From assembly GCA_943372995.1 (NCBI GenBank), contig CALSAQ010000005.1, forward strand, positions 177,455 through 241,454: a DNA stretch of 64,000 nt, in the 5' to 3' direction. The position numbers and the translations under genes were made by a program. The notes below the pieces were generated by a model that saw only the letters and a program-made list of their open reading frames with translations, was not told where the DNA came from and did not search any database. Numbering within the stretch: the stretch's first letter is position 1; the number at the start of each line of letters is the position of its first letter. The stretch comes from CAJBVG01 sp943372995 (GTDB lineage Bacteria > Bacteroidota > Bacteroidia > Sphingobacteriales > Sphingobacteriaceae). Below are positions 16,911-24,840 of this stretch, in pieces.

Positions 16911-16930
16911 GACGAACAAGGTTAACACAA

Positions 16931-17527
16931 TTGAAACGTATAGCAATTTTCGCTTCAGGCTCGGGATCAAATGCCCAAAGAATCATGGAACATTTCAAAA
17001 GAAATAAAGAAATGGAAGTGGCTCTTGTATTATGTAATAAGCCTGACGCTTACGTGTTACAGCGTGCCGATAATTTTGAGGTACCTACCCATGTGTTTAC
17101 CAAAGAAGAACTCGAACACACCAATTCTATTGATAACTTATTGAAAAACCTAGAGATTGATCTCATTGTATTGGCTGGTTTCATGTGGTTATTGCCTGAA
17201 CGATTTATCAAGAATTATCCTAAAAGAATTGTCAATATACACCCTGCTCTATTACCGAAATACGGAGGCGCAGGCATGTATGGTAAAAAAGTACACGAAG
17301 CAGTACTCAACGCCAAAGACACAGAAACAGGCATCAGTATACACTATGTTAATGAACATTTCGACGAAGGTGAAATTATTTATCAATCGAAATGCAGTAT
17401 AGAAAAGAATGATGACATCGAAAAATTGGCCTATAAAGTTCATCAGTTGGAGCATATCCACTACCCTAAAGTTATTGAGGATCTTTTAAAGAAAATGGAC
17501 AAAAAAGTATATCCAATAAATCATTAA
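16931..17527 (+). CDS. purN: Phosphoribosylglycinamide formyltransferase (GAR transformylase)
   Basis: Purine synthesis enzyme using 10-formyl-THF to formylate GAR, 198 residues. It shows the phosphate-binding N-terminus KRIAIFASGSGSNAQRI, the catalytic asparagine/histidine in VNIHPALLPKYGGAGMYG, and the formyl-site aspartate region HYVNEHFDEGEII. Translation must begin at the TTG at 16931, since the family N-terminus lies right there and no ATG precedes it. purH follows 35 bp downstream. Confidence 0.93.
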   Translation: MKRIAIFASGSGSNAQRIMEHFKRNKEMEVALVLCNKPDAYVLQRADNFEVPTHVFTKEELEHTNSIDNLLKNLEIDLIVLAGFMWLLPERFIKNYPKRIVNIHPALLPKYGGAGMYGKKVHEAVLNAKDTETGISIHYVNEHFDEGEIIYQSKCSIEKNDDIEKLAYKVHQLEHIHYPKVIEDLLKKMDKKVYPINH

Positions 17528-17562
17528 TTTTTCCTAAACTTGCGCATCCAAACATTTTCTTC

Positions 17563-19089
17563 ATGAGCGCAACGAAAAAGGTGAAAAACGCCTTAGTATC
17601 AGTTTATTACAAAGACAACTTAGAACCCATTATTCATTTACTTCACAAACATGGTGTAAATATTTACTCTACGGGAGGAACCGAAAGTTTTATTAAAGAC
17701 CTAGGTGTTCCTGTAATTCCAGTTGAGGAGCTTACCTCATACCCTTCAATTTTAGGTGGTCGAGTAAAAACATTACATCCAAAGGTTTTTGGAGGGATAC
17801 TTGGTAGAAGAGAGTTAGATTCTGATTTAGCGCAGTTAGAACAGTATGAGATTCCAGAAATCGACTTAGTTATAGTTGATTTATATCCATTTGAAGAAAC
17901 TTTAGCTTCTGGAGCTGCGGAGCAAGATATAATTGAAAAAATAGATATCGGAGGAATTTCTCTAATCCGCGCTGCTGCAAAGAATTTTAAAGATGTATTA
18001 ATAGTTTCCTCAAAAAACGATTATTCATTCCTTTTAGAAACACTTGAAAAGAATGAAGGTGGTTCTACTTTAACAGAAAGAAAAGAATTGGCAAAAAGAG
18101 CATTTAACACCAGTTCTCATTACGATACAGCAATCTTCAACTATTTCAACAGAGAAAATCCTTTAGAAGTATTTAAACAAAGCATTCAATCTGCTCAAGT
18201 ATTAAGATATGGAGAGAACCCTCATCAAAAGGGTGTATTCTATGGAGATTTAGAAGCCATGTTTGATAAGCTCAATGGAAAAGAGCTTTCTTACAACAAC
18301 CTTGTAGATGTGGATGCTGCGGTAGAGTTGATTAAAGAATTTGATGAGCCTACTTTTGCAATATTAAAACACAACAATGCATGTGGCTTAGCTTCTAGAC
18401 CTTCCTTAAAACAAGCATGGATAGATGCCTTGGCTTGCGACCCTGTATCAGCATTTGGTGGTGTAATTATTACAAACAGAACTATTGACATCGATACCGC
18501 CCGAGAAATACACTCTTTGTTTTGTGAAGTGCTTATTGCTCCTAGCTTTGAAGATGACGCTGTGAAGCTTCTGTCTGAAAAGAAAAATAGAATATTACTT
18601 GTTCAGAAAAATGTAGAGTTACCCAAAAAACTCTTTAAAACATTACTGAATGGTGTAATAGAACAAGACAAAGACCTTTCGATGGAAGGAATTAACGAGA
18701 TGAAATTGGCAACAACAGCAAAGCCTACGGAAGATCAATATGTTGACCTTGCTTTTGCAAACAAATTAGTTAAGCATACCAAATCAAATACCATAATATT
18801 GGCAAAAGGAAAGCAATTACTAGCTAGTGGCGTGGGACAAACCTCTAGAGTTGACGCACTGAAACAAGCTATTGTTAAAGCAAAAGCCTTTGGTTTCGAT
18901 TTAAATGGAGCGGTGATGGCTTCTGATGCATTCTTCCCTTTCCCAGATTGTGTGGAGATAGCTGGAAACGCAGGCATCACAGCAGTAATTCAACCTGGTG
19001 GTTCTATTAAAGATCAGGATTCTATCGACTATTGCAATGCAAACAATATTGCTATGGTTATGACTGGAATTCGCCACTTTAAACATTAG
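17563..19089 (+). CDS. purH: Bifunctional AICAR transformylase / IMP cyclohydrolase
   Basis: Final two steps of IMP synthesis, 508 residues. The N-terminal cyclohydrolase (MGS-like) domain has STGGTESFI and LGGRVKTLHPKVFGG. The C-terminal transformylase has RYGENPHQKG, LKHNNACGLAS with the catalytic Lys-His pair, SDAFFPFPD and VIQPGGSIKDQ. It ends TGIRHFKH as is usual. It forms a pathway pair with purN. Confidence 0.97.
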   Translation: MSATKKVKNALVSVYYKDNLEPIIHLLHKHGVNIYSTGGTESFIKDLGVPVIPVEELTSYPSILGGRVKTLHPKVFGGILGRRELDSDLAQLEQYEIPEIDLVIVDLYPFEETLASGAAEQDIIEKIDIGGISLIRAAAKNFKDVLIVSSKNDYSFLLETLEKNEGGSTLTERKELAKRAFNTSSHYDTAIFNYFNRENPLEVFKQSIQSAQVLRYGENPHQKGVFYGDLEAMFDKLNGKELSYNNLVDVDAAVELIKEFDEPTFAILKHNNACGLASRPSLKQAWIDALACDPVSAFGGVIITNRTIDIDTAREIHSLFCEVLIAPSFEDDAVKLLSEKKNRILLVQKNVELPKKLFKTLLNGVIEQDKDLSMEGINEMKLATTAKPTEDQYVDLAFANKLVKHTKSNTIILAKGKQLLASGVGQTSRVDALKQAIVKAKAFGFDLNGAVMASDAFFPFPDCVEIAGNAGITAVIQPGGSIKDQDSIDYCNANNIAMVMTGIRHFKH

Positions 19090-19097
19090 TATTGATT

Positions 19098-19119
19098 TTT
19101 ATGAATATTTATTCATAAA
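19098..19119. terminator. Perfect 10-bp hairpin between purH and mreB
   Basis: TTTATGAATA, a TT loop and TATTCATAAA form a perfect 10-bp but AT-only stem 8 bp after the purH stop. There is no U-tract, so its terminator strength is doubtful. It may be a protein-binding site ahead of mreB. Confidence 0.4.
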
Positions 19120-19163
19120 TTGACAATCATTTTTTAACAAAAACACTTGAAATATAAGAAGTA

Positions 19164-20186
19164 ATGGGATTATTTAATTTTTTCACGCAAGAAATTGCGA
19201 TTGACTTAGGAACAGCAAATACATTAATTATACATAACGACAAAGTAGTTGTCGACGAACCTTCAATTGTTGCCATCGACCGAAAAACAAGCAAAGTAAT
19301 TGCAGTAGGTAAACAAGCAATGCAAATGGATGGTAAAGCTCATGATGGTATTAAAACCATTCGCCCATTGAAAGATGGTGTAATTGCCGACTTCGATGCT
19401 GCTGAACACATGATACGTGGAATGATTAAGATGATTAACCCAGGTAGAGGTTGGTTCTTACCTTCATTGCGTATGGTTATTTGCATTCCTTCTGGTATTA
19501 CTGAAGTTGAGAAACGTGCGGTACGCGACTCTGCAGAAATTGCTGGAGCAAAAGAAGTATACATGATACACGAGCCTATGGCTGCTGCTATTGGTATTGG
19601 TATTGATGTTGAAGAACCGATGGGAAATATGATTATCGATATTGGTGGTGGAACTACAGAAATTGCTGTAATTGCTTTATCTGGAATTGTATGCGACCAA
19701 TCGATTCGTGTTGCTGGTGATAACTTCGATAGTGATATTGTTCAATACATGCGTAGAGAACATAACATTTTAATTGGAGATCGTACTGCTGAAAAAATAA
19801 AAATTGAAGTTGGTGCTGCATTAACAGAACTAGATGAACCTCCTGCAGATTTTGCAGTTCAAGGAAGAGATTTAATGACTGGTGTGCCAAAACAAATAAA
19901 AGTTTCTTACACAGAAATTGCTCATTGCTTAGATAAATCTATTTCGAAAATTGAAGAAGCAATTTTAAAAGCATTAGAGATTACTCCTCCTGAATTATCT
20001 GCCGATATTTATCAAACTGGTATTTACTTAACTGGTGGTGGTGCTTTACTTAGAGGATTAGATAAAAGAATTTCTAGTAAAACTAAACTACCTGTACATA
20101 TAGCCGAAGATCCACTTCGTGCAGTTGTAAGAGGAACTGGTATTGCACTTAAAAATATCGGTAACTTTAAATTCTTAATGACCTAA
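19164..20186 (+). CDS. mreB: Rod-shape actin homologue MreB
   Basis: Bacterial actin (340 residues) that forms membrane filaments guiding elongation-phase wall synthesis. The phosphate-1 loop is AIDLGTANTLI, followed by VICIPSGITEVEKRAV, IDIGGGTTEIAVI (phosphate 2) and GIYLTGGGALLRGLD (adenosine motif). The N-terminal amphipathic segment MGLFNFFTQE fits membrane attachment. It is the first gene of a five-gene elongasome run. Confidence 0.97.
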   Translation: MGLFNFFTQEIAIDLGTANTLIIHNDKVVVDEPSIVAIDRKTSKVIAVGKQAMQMDGKAHDGIKTIRPLKDGVIADFDAAEHMIRGMIKMINPGRGWFLPSLRMVICIPSGITEVEKRAVRDSAEIAGAKEVYMIHEPMAAAIGIGIDVEEPMGNMIIDIGGGTTEIAVIALSGIVCDQSIRVAGDNFDSDIVQYMRREHNILIGDRTAEKIKIEVGAALTELDEPPADFAVQGRDLMTGVPKQIKVSYTEIAHCLDKSISKIEEAILKALEITPPELSADIYQTGIYLTGGGALLRGLDKRISSKTKLPVHIAEDPLRAVVRGTGIALKNIGNFKFLMT

Positions 20187-20206
20187 TTATTGATAGCAAA
20201 TAAACG

Positions 20207-21037
20207 ATGCGTAATCTTTGGCTATTCTTTCTTAGGTACTATGCTTTCTTTCTGTTTCTGGCACTCGAAGCTGTGGCTGTTGTGTTAATGATTAACAATA
20301 ACAGTTATCACAGTGCCTCTTACTTTAATTCAGCAAATAATGTTTCTGCTCAGGTTTACTCTTATGTTTCAAATGCAAAATCATTTTTGAATCTTCAAAC
20401 CGTAAATGATAGTTTATCGAAAGAGAATGCTAGACTATTAAACCTGTTACTATCATCACCATACTCTAATAAAGTAAATCGTGTAGTGGTAAACGATTCG
20501 AGTGTGAGAAGATACACCTACATTGAAGCAAAAGTAATTAACAACAGCATATCAAGTAGAAATAATTACTTAACCATAGATAGAGGTGCTGCTCATGGAG
20601 TAAAACCTAAAATGGGTGTAATATGTGGGAACGGAATTGTAGGGACTATAAAAGATGTTTCAGAACATTTTTCTACAGTTATCTCATTCTTACATAAAGA
20701 CTCGAGGATATCTGCTCGCTTATCTTCTACCAAAGACTATGGCTCATTAGTATGGGAAGGAGTAAATCCAAAAGTGGCAACATTAAAAGATATTCCTACT
20801 CACGTTAAAGTTAAACTTGGAGATAGTGTAACTACAACTGGATTCTCTCAAAAATTTCCAGAAAATATTTTTGTAGGTAGAGTGATTAAATGTGATTTAA
20901 AAAGTGGAGATAATTTTTACAACATAGAAGTAGAATTATCAACCAATTTTTCTACACTAAGGTATGTATACATCGTTGAAGATAATTTCGCAAACGAATT
21001 ATCCGACTTAGAAATTAAGGAGGTAGAAAATGATTAA
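20207..21037 (+). CDS. mreC: Rod-shape-determining protein MreC
   Basis: Bitopic periplasmic scaffold of the elongasome, 276 residues. There is one N-terminal membrane segment (LRYYAFFLFLALEAVAVVLM), then a coiled coil of about 35 residues (LNLQTVNDSLSKENARLLNLLLSS). A beta-domain follows with NYLTIDRGAAHGVKPKMGVICGNGIVG and SVTTTGFSQKFPENIFVG. It overlaps mreD by 8 bp. Confidence 0.94.
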   Translation: MRNLWLFFLRYYAFFLFLALEAVAVVLMINNNSYHSASYFNSANNVSAQVYSYVSNAKSFLNLQTVNDSLSKENARLLNLLLSSPYSNKVNRVVVNDSSVRRYTYIEAKVINNSISSRNNYLTIDRGAAHGVKPKMGVICGNGIVGTIKDVSEHFSTVISFLHKDSRISARLSSTKDYGSLVWEGVNPKVATLKDIPTHVKVKLGDSVTTTGFSQKFPENIFVGRVIKCDLKSGDNFYNIEVELSTNFSTLRYVYIVEDNFANELSDLEIKEVEND

Positions 21038-21548
21038 GGTATACGCTAGCAACTTACTTCGTTTCTTCTTTTTAATTCTACTACAAGTAGTGGTGTTGAA
21101 CAATATTGCATTGTTTAATATGATTAATCCATATTTATATGTGATGTTTATTCTGCTACTCCCTCTAGAAACTCCTTTGTATTTATTATTGGGCTTATCA
21201 TTTATGATGGGCTTGTCGATAGATATTTTCTCCAATACTGGAGGAATGCATGCTGCAGCTTGTACTTTAATGGCTTTTGTAAGACCATTGGTCTTACTCA
21301 TCATTACTCCTCGTGGAGGATACGAGCATCAACCAGTACCCAATTTAAGAAATATGGGTATTCAATGGTTTCTTACCTACTCCGTAGTTTTGGTTCTAGT
21401 TCATCACCTGTTGTTATTTCAATTAGAAGTGTTTAGAATCAACGAGTTTCTAATTACCTTTACCAGATCAATATTAAGTGCTGTATTTACCTTAGTATTG
21501 ATTTTTATTGCACAATATTTAACAGGTAGTTCGAAGAAAAGAATATGA
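21030..21548 (+). CDS. mreD: Rod-shape-determining membrane protein MreD
   Basis: A small integral membrane protein of 172 residues with about five hydrophobic segments (FFLILLQVVVLNNIALF, YLYVMFILLLP, LYLLLGLSFMMGLSIDIF and others). The family identity comes mostly from size, topology and position between mreC and the PBP2 gene. It overlaps both neighbours (8 bp and 4 bp), which indicates translational coupling. Confidence 0.88.
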   Translation: MIKVYASNLLRFFFLILLQVVVLNNIALFNMINPYLYVMFILLLPLETPLYLLLGLSFMMGLSIDIFSNTGGMHAAACTLMAFVRPLVLLIITPRGGYEHQPVPNLRNMGIQWFLTYSVVLVLVHHLLLFQLEVFRINEFLITFTRSILSAVFTLVLIFIAQYLTGSSKKRI

Positions 21549-23419
21549 ACATCTTTTTCGAAAGAAAATTCGTCATCCAAAGTTTAATTGTACTTGTAGC
21601 TTTCATTTTGTTAGCTCGCTTGTTCTATATACAAGTAATAGACGATAGTTATTTCCTATCTGCCAACAATAATGTTCTCCGAAAAATAAACATCTACCCT
21701 GCACGTGGTATTATATACGATAGAAATGGTCACATTTTGGTTCAAAACGAACCTGTATACGACCTCATGGTAGTTCCTAAACAAACTAAAGAGCTCGACA
21801 CCCTGAATTTTTGTAAACTCATCGGAATAACAAAAGAAGAGTTCAAAGAGAAAATAAAGAAAGCACGAAAGTACTCTCCTTTTAAAGCCTCTATTTTCGA
21901 GAAACAATTGTCGGCTAGAGTATATGCTTCTTTCCAAGAACAACTCTATCAATTCCCTGGCTTTTATGTTCAGAACAGAACGGTTAGAAAATACCCCGAC
22001 TCACTTGCTGCACACGTTTTAGGTTATATTGGTGAGGTCGACGATCGCATCATCGCAAAAACAAATAACTACTATCAAATAGGCGATTACATTGGGATCA
22101 GTGGTATCGAACAATCGTACGAAAACATTTTACGTGGTCAACGCGGAACAAAAGTAATCATGGTGGATGTGTTAAACAGAGAACAAGGCTCTTATGAAAA
22201 TGGAGCTTATGATACTGTTGCTATCGCTGGTGAAAAACTAATCTCTTCTATCGACTTTCGTATACAAAAACTTGGTGAACAATTAATGCGAAATAAGAAG
22301 GGAAGTATTGTAGCCATTGAGCCTAGCACTGGAGAAATTCTTTGTTTTATAAGTAGTCCTGGATACGACCCAAATTTATTAGTAGGGAGAGAACGTGGCA
22401 ATAATTACGTTAAATTATTAAAAGACTTACAGAAACCATTATTTGTAAGACCATTAATGGCTCAATATCCTCCTGGTTCTATTTTTAAAGCTGTTGAAGC
22501 ATTAGTTGCTCAACAAGAAAATTTGATTTATCCTGAAACTCGTTTCCCATGTGGTGGCGGATATTCTATAGGAAGCAGAACAGTAAAGTGTATGCACGTC
22601 CACTCTCCACTCGACCTCAGAGAATCTATAGCTCAATCATGCAATACATATTACTGCTGGACTTTCAAAAAATTAATCGATCAAGGAAATTACGGATCCG
22701 CTGAAAAGAATTTCTTAAAGTGGAGAGAGTACATCAACAACTTTGGTATTGGTAAAAAAACTGGAATCGATTTACCTAACGAATTAAATGGTTTACTTCC
22801 TACCGTGGCTTTCTACGATAAATATTATGGTTCAGGAAGATGGAAATCGTCGACCATTATTTCACTAGCTATCGGACAAGGAGAGCTTGGTGTTACTCCT
22901 CTACAAATGGCCAACGTAACCGCAGCAATAGCTAACAAAGGATGGTATTATAATCCACATTTAATAAAAGCTATTGGCGATAAAAATGCTCGTAAAAAAG
23001 AATACACCACAAAAAATTATGTTGGTATTGATACAGGTTATTTTAATGTTGTAATAGATGGAATGCAAGATGTGGTAGAAAGAGGTACAGCTACTTATGC
23101 TCGTATTAATGGAATTACTATGTGCGGGAAAACGGGTACAGCACAGAATCCGCATGGTAAAGACCACTCTGTATTTTTTGCTTTTGCACCTCGAGATAAT
23201 CCTCAGATTGCTATAGCTGTAGTTGTTGAAAATGCTGGCTTCGGTTCTATATGGGCCGCTCCTATTGCTAGTATATTAGTAGAGAAATATTTAAAAGATA
23301 CAGTGAGTAAGCCTAAATATTATGTAGATCGATTGTTAAATGCAGATCTAATACATCCTCCTGTAATTAGTGTAGAGGATAAAAAGAAAGCGGAAGAAAA
23401 AAAGAAAAAGAATAATTAA
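21545..23419 (+). CDS. mrdA: Penicillin-binding protein 2, transpeptidase of the elongasome
   Basis: Class B PBP, 624 residues: one N-terminal membrane segment (VIQSLIVLVAFILLARLFYIQVI), a dimerisation domain (NIYPARGIIYDRNG...), and the transpeptidase domain. The active-site motifs are SIFK (Ser in PPGSIFKAVEALVAQ), SCN (IAQSCNTYYCW) and KTGT (MCGKTGTAQNPHGKDH). The tail is lysine-rich (DKKKAEEKKKKNN). It lies directly before rodA, its glycosyltransferase partner, separated by a palindromic repeat. Confidence 0.96.
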   Translation: MNIFFERKFVIQSLIVLVAFILLARLFYIQVIDDSYFLSANNNVLRKINIYPARGIIYDRNGHILVQNEPVYDLMVVPKQTKELDTLNFCKLIGITKEEFKEKIKKARKYSPFKASIFEKQLSARVYASFQEQLYQFPGFYVQNRTVRKYPDSLAAHVLGYIGEVDDRIIAKTNNYYQIGDYIGISGIEQSYENILRGQRGTKVIMVDVLNREQGSYENGAYDTVAIAGEKLISSIDFRIQKLGEQLMRNKKGSIVAIEPSTGEILCFISSPGYDPNLLVGRERGNNYVKLLKDLQKPLFVRPLMAQYPPGSIFKAVEALVAQQENLIYPETRFPCGGGYSIGSRTVKCMHVHSPLDLRESIAQSCNTYYCWTFKKLIDQGNYGSAEKNFLKWREYINNFGIGKKTGIDLPNELNGLLPTVAFYDKYYGSGRWKSSTIISLAIGQGELGVTPLQMANVTAAIANKGWYYNPHLIKAIGDKNARKKEYTTKNYVGIDTGYFNVVIDGMQDVVERGTATYARINGITMCGKTGTAQNPHGKDHSVFFAFAPRDNPQIAIAVVVENAGFGSIWAAPIASILVEKYLKDTVSKPKYYVDRLLNADLIHPPVISVEDKKKAEEKKKKNN

Positions 23420-23423
23420 AAGA

Positions 23424-23454
23424 TTTGCTGGACGTGGACGTCCAGCGCAGCAAA
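23424..23454. repeat. GGACGTGGACGTCC palindrome between mrdA and rodA
   Basis: An inner stem GCTGGAC/GTCCAGC (23427-23433 with 23440-23446) encloses the 6-nt loop GTGGAC. An outer alternative pair is TTTGCTG/CAGCAAA. The same core with one base change occurs at 31272-31300, and with a GAT/ATC flank swap at 31310-31331. It is GC-richer than its surroundings. Confidence 0.8.
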
Positions 23455-23461
23455 AAAATAA

Positions 23462-24730
23462 ATGAGCGAGTTACGTCAAAATAAGTTTTGGAAAAACATC
23501 GATACTCCTACAATCATTTTGTATTTGATTTTAGTGATTATCGGATGGTTGAGTATATACTCTGCTGTCTACGACGAAAATCATAGCTCTATATTCGATA
23601 TAGAAAGGAATTACGGAAAGCAATTAATATGGATAATATCCGCATTGTTCATTGCCTTCATGATTTTAATGATTGAATCGAAATTCTATTCTGTATTCTC
23701 TTATGGAATATATGCTGTAACTCTTCTCCTACTCATCTCCGTACTGTTTTTTGGTAAATATGTAAACGGCTCTCGTTCTTGGTTTGAAATTGGTTCTTTC
23801 CGATTACAACCTGCTGAGTTTGCAAAATTTGCTACTGCATTAGTTATTGCCAAATACATCAGCACCACCAATAAAAAACTGAAAGATATAAAATCAATCT
23901 CTGCCAGTTTAGGTATTCTTCTTTTACCCATGGCTTTGATTTTACTTCAAGGTGATGTGGGCTCTGCTGTTACTTATGTCGCATTTATATTTGTATTATA
24001 TCGCGAAGGCTTAACGGGATATGTATTAATTATTGGAGTTATACTAGGTTTAATTTTTATTCTTGCCTTGCTCTTTCCTCCTCTTTACATTTATGTAGGA
24101 ATAGCTTTTGTTGGTGCTGGCTTGCTAGTCTATTTACGCAAAAAGAAAAACTCCATTTTCGTTATTCTCTCAGGAGTAATTCTATGTGTATCGATGGTGG
24201 CTGGTTTCGATTATACATTTAACCATGTATTAAAATCACATCACCGCGACAGATTAAACAACTTAGTAGGAAAAGAAATTGACCTCAAAGGTGCTGGTTA
24301 TAATGTAAACCAAAGTAAAATTGCCATTGGCTCTGGAGGCCTTACTGGTAAAGGCTTTTTAAATGGAACTCAAACCAAATACGATTTCGTTCCAGAACAA
24401 AGTACCGACTTTATTTTTTGCACCGTAGGTGAAGAATTTGGATTTGTGGGAAGCATTGTCCTCGTCGGACTATTTACCGCTCTTCTCCTTCGAATCATCT
24501 TTATTGCCGAAAGACAACGCTCTCCCTTCAGTAGAATTTATGCCTATGGCGTGGCCAGCATTTTATTCATGCACCTTACTATTAACATCGGAATGACTAT
24601 CGGATTAGTTCCCGTAATTGGTATCCCACTTCCATTCGTAAGCTACGGAGGTTCCTCGCTTTGGAGCTTTACTATACTCTTGTTTATACTTTTGAAGTTA
24701 GATTCGAATCGTCAGAATATCATTAGATAA
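23462..24730 (+). CDS. rodA: SEDS peptidoglycan glycosyltransferase RodA
   Basis: SEDS-family polymerase of elongation-phase peptidoglycan, 422 residues and about ten membrane segments. Signature pieces are SRSWFEIGSFRLQPAEFAKFA, GDVGSAVTYVAFIF, the loop QSKIAIGSGGLTGKGFLNGTQ, DFVPEQSTDFIFCTVGEEFGFVGS and GIPLPFVSYGGSSLWS. It is the end of the mre operon. An octamer hairpin follows its stop immediately. Confidence 0.96.
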   Translation: MSELRQNKFWKNIDTPTIILYLILVIIGWLSIYSAVYDENHSSIFDIERNYGKQLIWIISALFIAFMILMIESKFYSVFSYGIYAVTLLLLISVLFFGKYVNGSRSWFEIGSFRLQPAEFAKFATALVIAKYISTTNKKLKDIKSISASLGILLLPMALILLQGDVGSAVTYVAFIFVLYREGLTGYVLIIGVILGLIFILALLFPPLYIYVGIAFVGAGLLVYLRKKKNSIFVILSGVILCVSMVAGFDYTFNHVLKSHHRDRLNNLVGKEIDLKGAGYNVNQSKIAIGSGGLTGKGFLNGTQTKYDFVPEQSTDFIFCTVGEEFGFVGSIVLVGLFTALLLRIIFIAERQRSPFSRIYAYGVASILFMHLTINIGMTIGLVPVIGIPLPFVSYGGSSLWSFTILLFILLKLDSNRQNIIR

Positions 24731-24840
24731 TATGCTAGTATGCTAATATGCTAGTATGCTAATATGCTAGTATGCTAATACTGAAATATAACCCACCAAC
24801 ATATTAGCATATTAGCATACTAGCATACTAGCATACTATA
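24731..24840. repeat. Long octamer hairpin (TATGCTAG/TATGCTAA) between rodA and leuS
   Basis: Six left-arm units alternate TATGCTAG and TATGCTAA exactly (24731-24778). Five right-arm units (ATATTAGC twice, ATACTAGC twice, ATACTATA; 24801-24840) are their complements. The result is a stem of roughly 40 bp with few mismatches around a 22-nt loop. It begins straight after the rodA stop and contains the leuS stop (24828-24830, minus), so it covers the ends of both convergent genes. Confidence 0.92.

Noticed and set aside
17157..17402. An 81-codon plus-strand frame inside purN
   Set aside because: It is a shifted frame of the purN gene, whose frame shows all family motifs.
19098..19119. Confident rho-independent terminator after purH
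   Set aside because: The stem is all A/T and lacks a T-run, so it is listed only as a weak candidate.
1203..24840. Short regularly spaced repeats as CRISPR arrays
   Set aside because: Units of 7-8 bp follow each other without spacers, and no cas gene is in the window.
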